The notes under the pieces are model-generated. The model ran no database searches and was not told the DNA's origin. It saw nothing but the letters and a program-made list of their open reading frames with translations. From the NCBI GenBank assembly GCA_036267355.1, contig DATAWG010000020.1, forward strand, positions 1 through 64,000: a stretch of DNA of 64,000 nt, given 5' to 3'. The DNA comes from Pirellulales bacterium. GTDB taxonomy: Bacteria; Planctomycetota; Planctomycetia; Pirellulales; DATAWG01. Positions 18,634 to 27,318 of this stretch are shown one piece after another. Position 1 is the stretch's first letter; each line of letters begins with the position of its first letter. The position numbers and the translations under genes are program-made.

Positions 18634-18662
18634 CGCTGTTTAAGACCAGATGATTGCCGCTC

Positions 18663-18717
18663 CTGGTTTGTCCGGCAGTGTGCCTCACGCCAGACCGCCG
18701 ACTGCCGGACAAGCCAG
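18663..18717. repeat. Inverted repeat, TTGTCCGGCAGT family
   Basis: Arms 18663-18679 and 18701-18717 are 17 nt with one mismatch. It lies between the terminator of the DUF4139-like gene and the fhcC-like gene, and is probably a dispersed element. Confidence 0.6.
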
Positions 18718-18768
18718 CAGTGGCACCCGGGAACACCGAACCCAGTCGCCAGCGAGCAGTGATTCCGC

Positions 18769-19593
18769 ATGCCATTGCAATTGAAGTGTACTGCCGCCTC
18801 CCGACTTCCGATCGATTTTGCGGGGATAATTCCCGAGCGGATTCGCGGGCATTCGCTTGCGGAAATTGAGCGAACCGAAATCTTCTGCGGCAATCGGCGA
18901 TTGCCGCTCGTCGAATTATTCTCCGTTGCCGGCGAATCCGCCGACGGTGGGATTCATTTGACGGGCGATCTGTCGAGCGTGCATGGCATCGGATGCGGAA
19001 TGACGCAGGGCGTGATCCGCATCGAAGGTAGCGCCGGACGGCATCTGGGAGCCGAGATGCGCGGCGGCAGGATCGATGTTTTCGGCGACGCCGGCGATTG
19101 GGCCGGCGCGGAAATGCGGGGTGGCGCGATCCACGTCCATGGCAATGTGGCCGATCACGCGGCCGGGGCTTTTCCCGGCAGCCTCCGCGGCATGACCGGC
19201 GGCGAATTGCTCGTTGCAGGCAATGCCGGCGATAACGCCGGCACGGCGATGCGGCGCGGACTGGTGGCCATCGGCGGATCGGCCGGCGACGGCCTCGGTT
19301 CGCGGATGATCGCCGGCACGATCATCGTCGGCGGCCAATGCGGCCGGCACGCCGGCGCCGCCATGCGCCGCGGCACGATCGTGCTCATGAATCCAGCAAG
19401 CAACGGCGCGATGCAGCTATTGCCGACGTTCGTTCGAGCGAACCAATGGAACCCTCCGTTCCTTCGGCTGCTGCTTGTGAATCTCCAGAGCGCCGGTTTT
19501 GTGCAAGCCGAGCGATGGATCGACTCGGATTACATCGTTCACCACGGCGACCAGTTGGCCCTGAACCGGGGCGAGATTCTCGTTCGAGTGTAG
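18769..19593 (+). CDS. fhcC: Formylmethanofuran dehydrogenase/formyltransferase subunit C-like protein
   Basis: 274 residues. The chain is a run of glycine-rich beta-helix turns of the GXXGXXXG type (GDAGDWAGAEMRGG, GNAGDNAGTAMRRG, GSAGDGLGSRMIAG, GQCGRHAGAAMRRG), as in FmdC/FhcC and the glutamate synthase alpha C-terminal domain. FhcC is part of the complex that handles formyl transfer in tetrahydromethanopterin-linked C1 metabolism, known from methylotrophs and planctomycetes. The other complex subunits (A, B, D) are not in this window, so the gene is isolated or its partners are elsewhere. A glutamate-synthase-type domain protein is the alternative. Confidence 0.85.
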   Translation: MPLQLKCTAASRLPIDFAGIIPERIRGHSLAEIERTEIFCGNRRLPLVELFSVAGESADGGIHLTGDLSSVHGIGCGMTQGVIRIEGSAGRHLGAEMRGGRIDVFGDAGDWAGAEMRGGAIHVHGNVADHAAGAFPGSLRGMTGGELLVAGNAGDNAGTAMRRGLVAIGGSAGDGLGSRMIAGTIIVGGQCGRHAGAAMRRGTIVLMNPASNGAMQLLPTFVRANQWNPPFLRLLLVNLQSAGFVQAERWIDSDYIVHHGDQLALNRGEILVRV

Positions 19594-19630
19594 CCGGTCC
19601 AGCTCGACTGAAAAGCAACTTCTCCGCAGC

Positions 19631-19653
19631 CCCTCTCCCCTCGCGGGAGAGGG
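19631..19653. terminator. Hairpin CCCTCTCCC/GGGAGAGGG between convergent genes
   Basis: Arms of 9 nt (19631-19639, 19645-19653) and a 5-nt loop between the fhcC-like gene and the beta-propeller gene. Related hairpins lie at 24351-24376 and 30938-30960, each also between convergent genes, suggesting a dispersed repeat used as a two-way terminator. Confidence 0.6.
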
Positions 19654-19697
19654 CGGGTGAGGGCTTCGAAAAGCGGAAGTTATTTTTCGGCCGAGCC

Positions 19698-21239
19698 TTA
19701 TTGATTCGCCGCGGCCTTGGCCTTTTTTGGCGCCTTTGCGGGCGGGGCGCCGCTGTCGTCGGCCTTCTTCTTGGGCTTTGGCGCCGGCTTCGGATTGTCG
19801 GCATTGTCGGCCGCGGGCTTCGGATGGCTGACTGCCGCTACCACTGGTTTCGGCGGCATCGCCATCTTCTGGGTCGGGTAGTAAGCCGGCTCCGGCATCA
19901 GCGTTTCATGCAAACATTGCAACATGCCGCTTTCGCTGGAAAGCAGAATGCGGTCGGTTTGGATATTCGTGAGCGGTCGAACATCGGTCGGCAGCGGAAT
20001 CGTGTCGAGCGTGCCCCCCGCCTTGCCGTCGAGAATCAACATGCGGTTTAATCGATCGACGGCGTAAACCTTCGTCGGACTGGCCGCGAGAAATTGCCGC
20101 GGGATCGAGTTAACCCATTCTTCATGCCCATCGGCGATCGCAGCGCAGGCCAACCCAGCGTCTTCGGGTAGCGTGTAGACGACATTTCGGATGGCAATCG
20201 GCGCTTCGCGAATCGGCGAACCGATGGGAGATTTCCAGATCAGAGCGCCTTCGGTATCGCGGATGCAAAACAGGTCGCCATCGGAATTCGCCGCAAAGAT
20301 ATAGGGCGAATGGACGGCCAGTTGCGCCGCGGCCGGGCCTCCCAGATCGACCTCAAATTTCGGAGTAATGCCGTCGGGCATGGTGAGGTGCACCGAACCG
20401 CGATCGGAGATCCATGCCACACGCTGGCCGGCCACGACCGGCGGATGCTCATTGCGGCCGGAGCTGGTGACATAGGTGACGCCCGCGTTCATGTCGTTGA
20501 TCGCGTAGGTCTCGATATGCCCGTTGGCGGTTGGCACGTAGACGAACTCTTCGGCGACCATCGGGCCGTTCTTGGGCAGGTTGCGCAAATGGGTCGCCCA
20601 CGCCTGTTTGCTCTTTCCGTCCATATGGGGCCGGCCGTCGGCCCGGTCGAGCAAGTACAATTGGGTGCCGTTGACGACCGCCACGACAAGGTTGTCGGGC
20701 ATCGGCCACACGGTTGCCGCCGCAGGCGATTTCGGCTCGGTTGCCGGTGGCGCGGAACCCTCGTCGGCGGGCATTGGTCGGGCGTCGCCGGCGGCGACTG
20801 CATTCGCCGCGCCTCCGTCAGCGGCCACCGGCGCGGCCGCATGTCCGGCGGCGGCGCCCTGCTTCGCCTTCGTTTCCGGTTTCCAATGGGCCTTGCGAAA
20901 AACCGGATTTCCATTGCCGGCCGCCGGAAAAGTCGGCTGGCGCGGGTCGCCGACTTGGGTCGACCAAACCAATCGCCCCGTTTCCGCATCGACGGCCATC
21001 ACCTCGGCGTTGGTGGTGGTCACAATCAGCAGATCGTCGTCGGGCACGACGGCCACGATTTTCGAGCGCATTCCGGCCAGCGGCAACTGCATGAACCACG
21101 AGCGCGTCAGCCCGTGCCGCTCGACGAGCGATTGAGGGACCAGAATTTCGCCGACGTTTTCAGCCCGTGTTGGGGTGGCCGATAAAACCGCGGCGGCAAA
21201 AAGGGCCAAGCCACAAATCAAAATCCGAGAAACGCGCAT
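19698..21239 (-). CDS. Secreted PQQ-type/BamB-like beta-propeller protein
   Basis: 513 residues from the ATG at 21239, which gives a clean signal peptide (ILICGLALFAAAVLSATPTRA). The body carries propeller blades of the PQQ/BamB kind: VVPDDDLLIVTTTNAEVMAVDAETGRLVWSTQ, LFCIRDTEGALIWKSPIG, AIADGHEEWVN. An Ala/Pro/Gly-rich low-complexity insert sits between blades (about residues 130-180). The last 50 residues are Lys/Ala/Pro rich. Extracytoplasmic; role unknown, perhaps a scaffold. It starts 259 bp from the divergent ABC importer. Confidence 0.85.
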   Translation of the reverse strand: MRVSRILICGLALFAAAVLSATPTRAENVGEILVPQSLVERHGLTRSWFMQLPLAGMRSKIVAVVPDDDLLIVTTTNAEVMAVDAETGRLVWSTQVGDPRQPTFPAAGNGNPVFRKAHWKPETKAKQGAAAGHAAAPVAADGGAANAVAAGDARPMPADEGSAPPATEPKSPAAATVWPMPDNLVVAVVNGTQLYLLDRADGRPHMDGKSKQAWATHLRNLPKNGPMVAEEFVYVPTANGHIETYAINDMNAGVTYVTSSGRNEHPPVVAGQRVAWISDRGSVHLTMPDGITPKFEVDLGGPAAAQLAVHSPYIFAANSDGDLFCIRDTEGALIWKSPIGSPIREAPIAIRNVVYTLPEDAGLACAAIADGHEEWVNSIPRQFLAASPTKVYAVDRLNRMLILDGKAGGTLDTIPLPTDVRPLTNIQTDRILLSSESGMLQCLHETLMPEPAYYPTQKMAMPPKPVVAAVSHPKPAADNADNPKPAPKPKKKADDSGAPPAKAPKKAKAAANQ

Positions 21240-21497
21240 GGCGATGCCTCTAGCGAGAGATTTGCCGAGTAGGTCGAGATTCGAAATTCGCGAAATGTAC
21301 GGACGAGAACGCGGAATGCCGTCCATTCCATCATAATTGGACAATTCTCGACATGGAACAGGGGATGGAGCCGGCCATCGTTGTTTGGGGAATTGTTTGC
21401 TACGATACAGCCGCCTGACTCCGGGCCGATTTGTGCTGCATCGTTGCGAACAACGCTCCGGAACCAACCCCCGCTTCTGCCCCAGCCAATTTTTCTA

Positions 21498-23009
21498 ATG
21501 AGCGGTCCTGCACTTCTCAGAATGGAGCGCATCGCGAAACGGTTTGGCCGGACCGTTGCGCTTGGCGAGGTGACGCTCGACGTTCGCCTTGCCGAGGTGC
21601 ATGCGCTGGTCGGCGAGAATGGGGCCGGCAAGTCGACGCTGATGAAAATCCTGGCCGGGGCCGAAATTGCCGATAGCGGGTCGATCGAATTCGCTTGCCG
21701 GCCCTTCGCGCCCCGCGAGCCGCGCGATTCGCTCGCCGCCGGCATCGCCATGATCTACCAGGAATTCAATCTGGCCCCGCATTTGTCGGTCGAGGCCAAT
21801 CTCGTGCTGGGGCGCGAACGGGCGGCCGGGCATGTGTTTATCGCCGGCCCCCTGGCGGCAATTCTCGGCGGTCCGGAGCGGCGGCAATGCCGCGCCATGC
21901 TCGATCGGCTCGGAATGCGCGTGCCGCTCGATGCCCGCGTGGGCGATCTGGGCGTGGCCGACCAGCAGATGATCGAAATCGCCAGGGCTTTGCTGGGCGG
22001 CGCGCGGTTGGTGATCATGGATGAGCCGACCAGCGCACTCGCGTCGCACGAAGTGCAGCGGTTGTTCGAGATCATCCGGCAACTGCGCGGCGATGGAATC
22101 AGCGTCATCTACATCAGCCATTTTCTGGAAGAGCTCGATCAAATCGCCGATCGGCTGACCGTGCTGCGCGATGGGCGGACCATCGCCACCGGCGAACTAC
22201 GCGACTGGCCGCGGCAGCGAATTATCGAAGCGATGGTCGGCCGCAAGGTTTCGGAAATGTATCCGCGCGTCGAACATGAAATCGGCAAGCCGCTATTGGA
22301 AGTCCGCGATTTGGCCGGCCGAAAAGCGCCGCGCCGCGCAAGCCTGACGCTCCATCGTGGCGAAATCCTCGGCCTCGCCGGGCTCGTCGGCGCCGGGCGC
22401 ACCGAAATGCTGCGCACGCTGTTCGGGCTAGACCCGCGCCGCGGCGGGCAGGCCACGCTCGAGGGCGTGCGCATCGAGCGGTTTACGCCCAGCGATTGGA
22501 ATGCCCGCGGTGTCGGCATGTTGAGCGAAGATCGCAAGCGCGAGGGCTTGGCTCAAAATCTGTCTTGCATCGCGAATATCACACTGCCGGCGGTCTCGCG
22601 CAACTCGCGGTTTGGGTTGGTCGGCCGGCGGAAGGAATATGTCGCGGCAGGGGAAGTCGGCCGCACGCTCAAGATCAAATGGGCGACCCCGCGCCACAAT
22701 GTTGCATCCCTTAGCGGCGGGAACCAGCAAAAGGTGGCCATGGCTCGGCTCCTATACACCAATGCCGATGTGCTGCTGCTCGACGAGCCGACGCGCGGTA
22801 TCGACGTCGGCGCGAAAGTGGATCTCTACCGCGCGATCGGCGAATTGGCGCGGCAAGGCAAGGGAATTATCGTGGTCAGTTCGTATTTGCCCGAACTTTT
22901 TGGTGTCTGCGATCGGATTGCCGTGATGAGCCGGGGCGTGCTATCCGCGGCAAGGAACATCGGCGAGTGGACGCCCGAAACGGTGATGCACCTCGCCGTC
23001 GGCGAATGA
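21498..23009 (+). CDS. Ribose/galactose-type ABC importer ATPase (tandem ATPase domains)
   Basis: 503 residues from the ATG at 21498 (MSGPALLRMERIAKRFG); the frame is open upstream but lacks homology. Two ATPase halves as in RbsA/MglA. First half: Walker A GENGAGKS (39-46), LLGGARLVIMDEPTSALA. Second half: the typically altered Walker A GLVGAGRTEMLRTLFG, then signature LSGGNQQKVAMA and DEPTRGIDVGAK. It pairs with the permease gene 28 bp downstream. No periplasmic sugar-binding protein is encoded next to it. Confidence 0.95.
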   Translation: MSGPALLRMERIAKRFGRTVALGEVTLDVRLAEVHALVGENGAGKSTLMKILAGAEIADSGSIEFACRPFAPREPRDSLAAGIAMIYQEFNLAPHLSVEANLVLGRERAAGHVFIAGPLAAILGGPERRQCRAMLDRLGMRVPLDARVGDLGVADQQMIEIARALLGGARLVIMDEPTSALASHEVQRLFEIIRQLRGDGISVIYISHFLEELDQIADRLTVLRDGRTIATGELRDWPRQRIIEAMVGRKVSEMYPRVEHEIGKPLLEVRDLAGRKAPRRASLTLHRGEILGLAGLVGAGRTEMLRTLFGLDPRRGGQATLEGVRIERFTPSDWNARGVGMLSEDRKREGLAQNLSCIANITLPAVSRNSRFGLVGRRKEYVAAGEVGRTLKIKWATPRHNVASLSGGNQQKVAMARLLYTNADVLLLDEPTRGIDVGAKVDLYRAIGELARQGKGIIVVSSYLPELFGVCDRIAVMSRGVLSAARNIGEWTPETVMHLAVGE

Positions 23010-23037
23010 CCGGTTCAGCAACTTTTTGACTCCAGCC

Positions 23038-24261
23038 ATGCCGAACGACGCGAGCAATTCCGACTTCCCCTCGCCCACTTCGCCGCGTCCCGTTGCGGGG
23101 GACGGCGAAGCGGCATTGCACGGATTGCTGCGTTCGCTCGGCAGCGTTGCCGGGCCATTGATCGGGCTGGCGCTCGTGATCCTGATTTTCGGCGCGTGGC
23201 AGCCCTACACGTTTCTTTCGGCGAAGGCCTTTCGCAGCGTCTTCGAAAACAACTATCACTATTTGATCGCCGCGATCGGAGCAACTTTTGTCATCATCAC
23301 CGCCGGCATCGATCTATCGGTGGGCAGCACGATGGGGTTGGCCTCGGTCTGTTGCGCGATGGCCGCCGCGGGGACTCAGTTTCCCGTTTTCGATTGGCAG
23401 CGAGCGCTGGTGATCGCCGGCGGAATGGCGCTCTTGGCCGGCCTGTGCGTCGGCGGTTGGACATTGCAACGCGGCTGGCAGCGGCTGCGGGCCCTGCGCT
23501 GGGCGGTCGGCTCGGCGGCAGCGGCGGCTATTGCCGGCATTTTGATCTGGCGGCTGTTGGCCGGGGCGACGATAGCGCCGATGCCGGTGTCTGCCGCGCT
23601 GCTCGTTGGCGTCGCCGCCGGAGCACTCGTGGGGCTGCTAAACGGCACGTTGATCACCACGCTTTCGCTCCCTCCCTTCATCGTCACATTGGCAACGCTC
23701 GGCGCCGTGCGCGGACTGACGCTCTATATCACCGGCGGAATCCCGGTGCCGAACTTGCCCGACAGCGTTTCGCAATTGCACTATGGCACGTGGCTTTTCG
23801 GATTGTCGCCGAATCTGTGGATCACGCTTGCCGTCGTCGTGGTGTCGATTCCGCTGTTGCATTTCACCGTGTTCGGCCGATATGCATTCGCGATCGGCTC
23901 GAACGAGCGAACGGCCCGGCTGTGCGGCGTACACGTCGAGCGGTGGAAGACGCTTTGCTATATCATCGCCGGCGCGACGGCAGGCCTTGCCGGGGCGATG
24001 ATGACCGCCACGCTTGGCGGCCGGCCGACGAATTTCGAGGGGCTCGAACTGACGGCGATCGCGGCGGTCGTGATCGGCGGCACGAGCCTGTTCGGGGGCG
24101 AGGGAACCGTGGCCGGCAGCATCTTGGGCGTCTTGATGCTCGGATTCTTGAACACCGGCTGCACGATGGCCAGCCTGAGTTCGTATGTGCAGCCGATTTT
24201 CATCGGGGCCACGATCGTAATCGCTGCCGCCATCGACCGCTTCCGCCATTTAGGCCGGTGA
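23038..24261 (+). CDS. Ribose-type ABC importer permease, RbsC-like
   Basis: 407 residues from the ATG at 23038. Hydrophobic throughout, with family motifs TAGIDLSVGSTMGLAS, NGTLITTLSLPPFIVTLATL, and RLCGVHVERWKTLCYIIAG, ending with LGGRPTNFEGLELTAIAAVVIGGTSLFGGEGT. It is about 80 residues longer than usual RbsC; the extra part is a hydrophobic insert after the third helix (about residues 120-185, with QRGWQRLRALRWAVGSAA). Co-transcribed with the ATPase upstream. Substrate likely a sugar or related polyol, not determinable. Confidence 0.93.
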   Translation: MPNDASNSDFPSPTSPRPVAGDGEAALHGLLRSLGSVAGPLIGLALVILIFGAWQPYTFLSAKAFRSVFENNYHYLIAAIGATFVIITAGIDLSVGSTMGLASVCCAMAAAGTQFPVFDWQRALVIAGGMALLAGLCVGGWTLQRGWQRLRALRWAVGSAAAAAIAGILIWRLLAGATIAPMPVSAALLVGVAAGALVGLLNGTLITTLSLPPFIVTLATLGAVRGLTLYITGGIPVPNLPDSVSQLHYGTWLFGLSPNLWITLAVVVVSIPLLHFTVFGRYAFAIGSNERTARLCGVHVERWKTLCYIIAGATAGLAGAMMTATLGGRPTNFEGLELTAIAAVVIGGTSLFGGEGTVAGSILGVLMLGFLNTGCTMASLSSYVQPIFIGATIVIAAAIDRFRHLGR

Positions 24262-24350
24262 TGCGGCTGCTCGCGGGGCTCCGGCCTGGGCTGGTCGAAT
24301 CGGCCTTTCAGGCCGAGACGTTCTCGCGGCAAAAACCCCCTCACCCCCGG

Positions 24351-24376
24351 CCCCTCTCCCGCAGTGGGGAGAGGGG
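24351..24376. terminator. Hairpin CCCCTCTCCC/GGGAGAGGGG between convergent genes
   Basis: Arms 24351-24360 and 24367-24376 with a 6-nt loop, between the RbsC-like permease and fabF. Same family as 19631-19653. Confidence 0.55.
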
Positions 24377-24518
24377 AGAAGACGCGCGACGTCGATCGTG
24401 CAGATAAATCGGTTTATCCTGCGCGACGAGTGCGAATTCCCGCCCGGCACCGAGGGAACGATCGTCATCACGGTAGACGGCGACGAGCGGAAAACCCACG
24501 GCACGGCGGCGCGGCTTG

Positions 24519-25766
24519 TCAGGCCAGGCCGCGCAATCGGCCCACGATGAGCGACGCGTTGTGGCCGCCGAAACCAAAACTGTTGCTCATGGCGATCGGC
24601 ACGTCGCGCTCGCGCGGATGATGCGGCGTGTAGTCGAGGTCGCACTCCGGGTCGGGAGTGTCGAGATTGATCGTCGGCGGGATGATGCCTTTGCCGACCG
24701 CCAGAACGCAGAAGATCAATTCCACGCCGCCGCTCGCCCCCAAGAGATGCCCCAATTGGCTCTTCGTGCTGGAAATGCTCAGCTTCTTGGCGTGCGGGCC
24801 GAAGATCGTTTTGACGGCCTTCGTTTCCGCCAAATCGCCGAGCGGAGTGCTGGTGCCATGGGCATTGATGTACACGATCTCGTCGGGCGGCAGCCGCGCG
24901 TCGGCCAGCGCTCGCTCCATCGCCTTGGCTGCGCCGACGCCGTTTTCATCCGGTGCGGTGATATGGCTGCCATCGGCGCTGGCGCCGTAGCCCAGCAGCT
25001 CGGCGTAGATTTTTGCACCGCGGCGGCGGGCGTGTTCGAGTTCTTCGATCACCAGCAGGCCGGCCCCTTCGCCGAGCACGAAGCCGTCGCGATCGCGGTC
25101 GAACGGGCGGCTGGCTTTGGTGGGCTCGTCGTTGCGCTCCGAAAGGGCCCGCATGTTCGAGAAGCCGGCGATGCCCATGGGCGTGATGGCGGCTTCGGTG
25201 CCGCCGGTGATCATGATGTCGGCTTCATCGCGCTCGATGGTGCGAATGGCATCGCCGATGGCGTTGGCGGCGCTGGCGCAGGCGGTGGCCACGGCGGTGT
25301 TCGGGCCGCGGAGGCCATATTCGATCGACACCCAGCCGCTGGCCGCGTTGACCATCAATTTGGGGATCGTGAACGCGGACACTTTATCGGGCCCGCGCAG
25401 CACGAGCCGCGAATGCTGGGCTTCAATTTCGTTGAGCCCGCCGATTCCGGAGCCGAGGATCACGCCACAGCGGAAGGGATCTTCGCGCGAGAAATCGAGG
25501 CCCGAATCGCGGACCGCATCGATGCCGGCGACGAGGGCGAACTGCGTGAAGCGATCGATTCGCTTCTCGTCTTTGCCGGAGATGTATTCGCCGGGCGACC
25601 AATCGTAGATATCGCCGGCGAAGCGGACTTTGTACTGCGTGGTGTCGAACAGGCGCAGCGCATGGATGCCGCTTTCGCCACGCAAAATCCGCTGCCAAAG
25701 ATCGTCGACCTTCAAGCTCAGCGACGTGACCGCCCCAAGACCGGTTACGACAACCCGCCGTTTCAT
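24519..25766 (-). CDS. fabF: 3-oxoacyl-[acyl-carrier-protein] synthase II
   Basis: Condenses malonyl-ACP with acyl-ACP in fatty-acid elongation. 415 residues from the ATG at 25766 (MKRRVVVTGLGAVTSL); a GTG two codons earlier is less likely. The Cys-His-His triad is present: Cys163 in TACASAANAIGDA, His303 in NAHGTSTPLGD and His340 in QLGHLLGASGG, with Lys335. Last gene of rpmF-fabD-fabG-acpP-fabF, 10 bp after acpP. Confidence 0.97.
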   Translation of the reverse strand: MKRRVVVTGLGAVTSLSLKVDDLWQRILRGESGIHALRLFDTTQYKVRFAGDIYDWSPGEYISGKDEKRIDRFTQFALVAGIDAVRDSGLDFSREDPFRCGVILGSGIGGLNEIEAQHSRLVLRGPDKVSAFTIPKLMVNAASGWVSIEYGLRGPNTAVATACASAANAIGDAIRTIERDEADIMITGGTEAAITPMGIAGFSNMRALSERNDEPTKASRPFDRDRDGFVLGEGAGLLVIEELEHARRRGAKIYAELLGYGASADGSHITAPDENGVGAAKAMERALADARLPPDEIVYINAHGTSTPLGDLAETKAVKTIFGPHAKKLSISSTKSQLGHLLGASGGVELIFCVLAVGKGIIPPTINLDTPDPECDLDYTPHHPRERDVPIAMSNSFGFGGHNASLIVGRLRGLA

Positions 25767-25776
25767 GCGCACTCGG

Positions 25777-26013
25777 TCAGGATTGGGTTTTTTCGATATA
25801 ATCGACGGCCTGGCCGACCGTGGTGATCTTTTCGGCTGCGTCGTCGGGAATATTGATGTCGAACTCTTCTTCGAGTTCCATGACGAGCTCGACGACGTCG
25901 AGCGAATCGGCCCCCAGGTCGTTGACGAAGGAGGTTTCGGGTGTAATCTGCTCCTTGTTCACCCCTAGTTGCTCGGCGACGATGTCGATAACGCGTTCTT
26001 TGACGGAAGCCAC
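25777..26013 (-). CDS. acpP: Acyl carrier protein
   Basis: Carries growing acyl chains on a phosphopantetheine arm. 78 residues, normal size; acidic helices and the attachment motif GADSLD with Ser37. GTG start at 26013, with AAGGA a short distance upstream. It lies between fabG and fabF, the classical order. Confidence 0.97.
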   Translation of the reverse strand: MASVKERVIDIVAEQLGVNKEQITPETSFVNDLGADSLDVVELVMELEEEFDINIPDDAAEKITTVGQAVDYIEKTQS

Positions 26014-26411
26014 CTTCTGGTTCCTTCTGTTAGTCCGATTTGAGGCCAGGCATGAAGTGCACGCCCGGCCAAAAGGAGCAGCGATTTTCCTACCGCTCCG
26101 TGTGCCGCCTTCCTGGTAAGCCCACTAAGATAGAGGAATTCCGCAAGTCAGGTCAAGATATAGCGATTTTCGCCTCTGGTGTCCAGACGGAAGGCTGTGA
26201 GGCTTGAGACTGTGAGGCTTGAGGTACGCGGGCATGTCGGACGCTGGCGCGTCCTCACGGGGAAGACTGTGAGGCTGTGAGGGGCGTGAGACTGTGAGGA
26301 CGCACAAGCGTCCGGCCGTTTCTTCGTCCCTCAAAGCCTCGCGTCCCTCAAAGCCTCGCGTCCCTCAAAGCCTCACAGCCAAAGCCTCATAGCCTAACGC
26401 CTCATAGCCTT
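26014..26411. repeat. acpP-fabG intergenic region with GTGAGGCTT/AAAGCCTCAC repeats
   Basis: A 398-bp gap inside the fab operon. From 26192 to 26402 it consists of GTGAGGCTTGAG-type units on the left and CCTCAAAGCCTCGCGTC units (three tandem copies, about 26331-26380) on the right, able to fold into a long imperfect hairpin. A related short pair flanks 61577-61640. I see no gene in it. Confidence 0.65.
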
Positions 26412-27203
26412 CTACACTGCAAATCCGCCGTCGACCACCAGCACTTGGCCGGTCACGTAGCCGCTGGCCGGCGAGGCGAAATAGAGCACCGCATCGGCAA
26501 CTTCTTCCACTTGGCCCATCCGCTTGGCGGGAATCATCCGCTTGGTGATTTCTTCCAGCATCACCGGGCCAAGCGCGGCGGTCATTTCGGTATCGATGAA
26601 CCCCGGGGCCACGACGTTCACCGTCACCTTGCGGCTGGCCAATTCGCGAGCCACGGTGCGCGTGAATCCGATCACGGCCGCCTTCGAGGCCGAATAATTC
26701 GCTTGCCCCGGATTGCCCCGCAGCCCGGAAACGCTCGAAATATTGATGATCCGGCCGTAGCGAGCCTGCATCATCGGCCGTGTCGCGGCGCGGGTGAACA
26801 GGAATGTGCCACGCAGGTTCGTATTCAAAACTTCGTCCCATTGCTGGTCGGTCATCCGCGGCAGCAGCGTATCTCGGGTCACACCGGCGTTGTTGACCAA
26901 AATATCCAATCGGCCCCAGCCGTCGGCAATCGAATCGACGAGCTTTTGCACCGCTTCGCCATCGGTGACATCGCCGGGCACGGCCTCGGCCGACCCGCCC
27001 GCGGCTTGGATCGCTTGCACCGTTTCGGCAAGCTTGTCGACGTTTCGAGCCACGCAGGCGATGCGCGCCCCGCAGCGACCGAGGGCCTCGGCAATCGATC
27101 GGCCGATGCCGCGCGATGCCCCGGTCACCAGGGCGACTTGCCCAGCCAGATCGACGGTGAGGCGGGGAACGGGAGCATTGGGATCAACGGGTTTCTTGCT
27201 CAT
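26412..27203 (-). CDS. fabG: 3-oxoacyl-[acyl-carrier-protein] reductase
   Basis: NADPH-dependent reduction of 3-ketoacyl-ACP. 263 residues, short-chain dehydrogenase fold: cofactor motif GASRGIG (28-34), NNAG (104-107), catalytic Ser156/157, Tyr170 and Lys174 in YSASK. C-terminal YVTGQVLVVDGGFAV is standard. The N-terminus has a short Pro-rich extension of about 17 residues. It follows fabD across a 111-bp gap filled by a palindromic element. Confidence 0.96.
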   Translation of the reverse strand: MSKKPVDPNAPVPRLTVDLAGQVALVTGASRGIGRSIAEALGRCGARIACVARNVDKLAETVQAIQAAGGSAEAVPGDVTDGEAVQKLVDSIADGWGRLDILVNNAGVTRDTLLPRMTDQQWDEVLNTNLRGTFLFTRAATRPMMQARYGRIINISSVSGLRGNPGQANYSASKAAVIGFTRTVARELASRKVTVNVVAPGFIDTEMTAALGPVMLEEITKRMIPAKRMGQVEEVADAVLYFASPASGYVTGQVLVVDGGFAV

Positions 27204-27221
27204 CGTGATGGCTCAATTTTT

Positions 27222-27318
27222 GTAGGTCAGGCTTTCCGGCCTGACAAAGAACCGTGAGAACCGGATAGCATTCTCGTTCCTTGCGGCAATTCGCGTCAGG
27301 CTGAACAGCCTGACCTAC
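27222..27318. repeat. 97-bp palindromic element between fabD and fabG
   Basis: Terminal inverted repeats begin GTAGGTCAGGCT (left 27222-27245, right 27295-27318); each arm is itself a small hairpin (GTCAGGC..GCCTGAC). It fills the fabD-fabG gap and its right end enters the fabD stop codon. Size and structure fit a REP/MITE-like dispersed element, non-autonomous. Confidence 0.75.
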
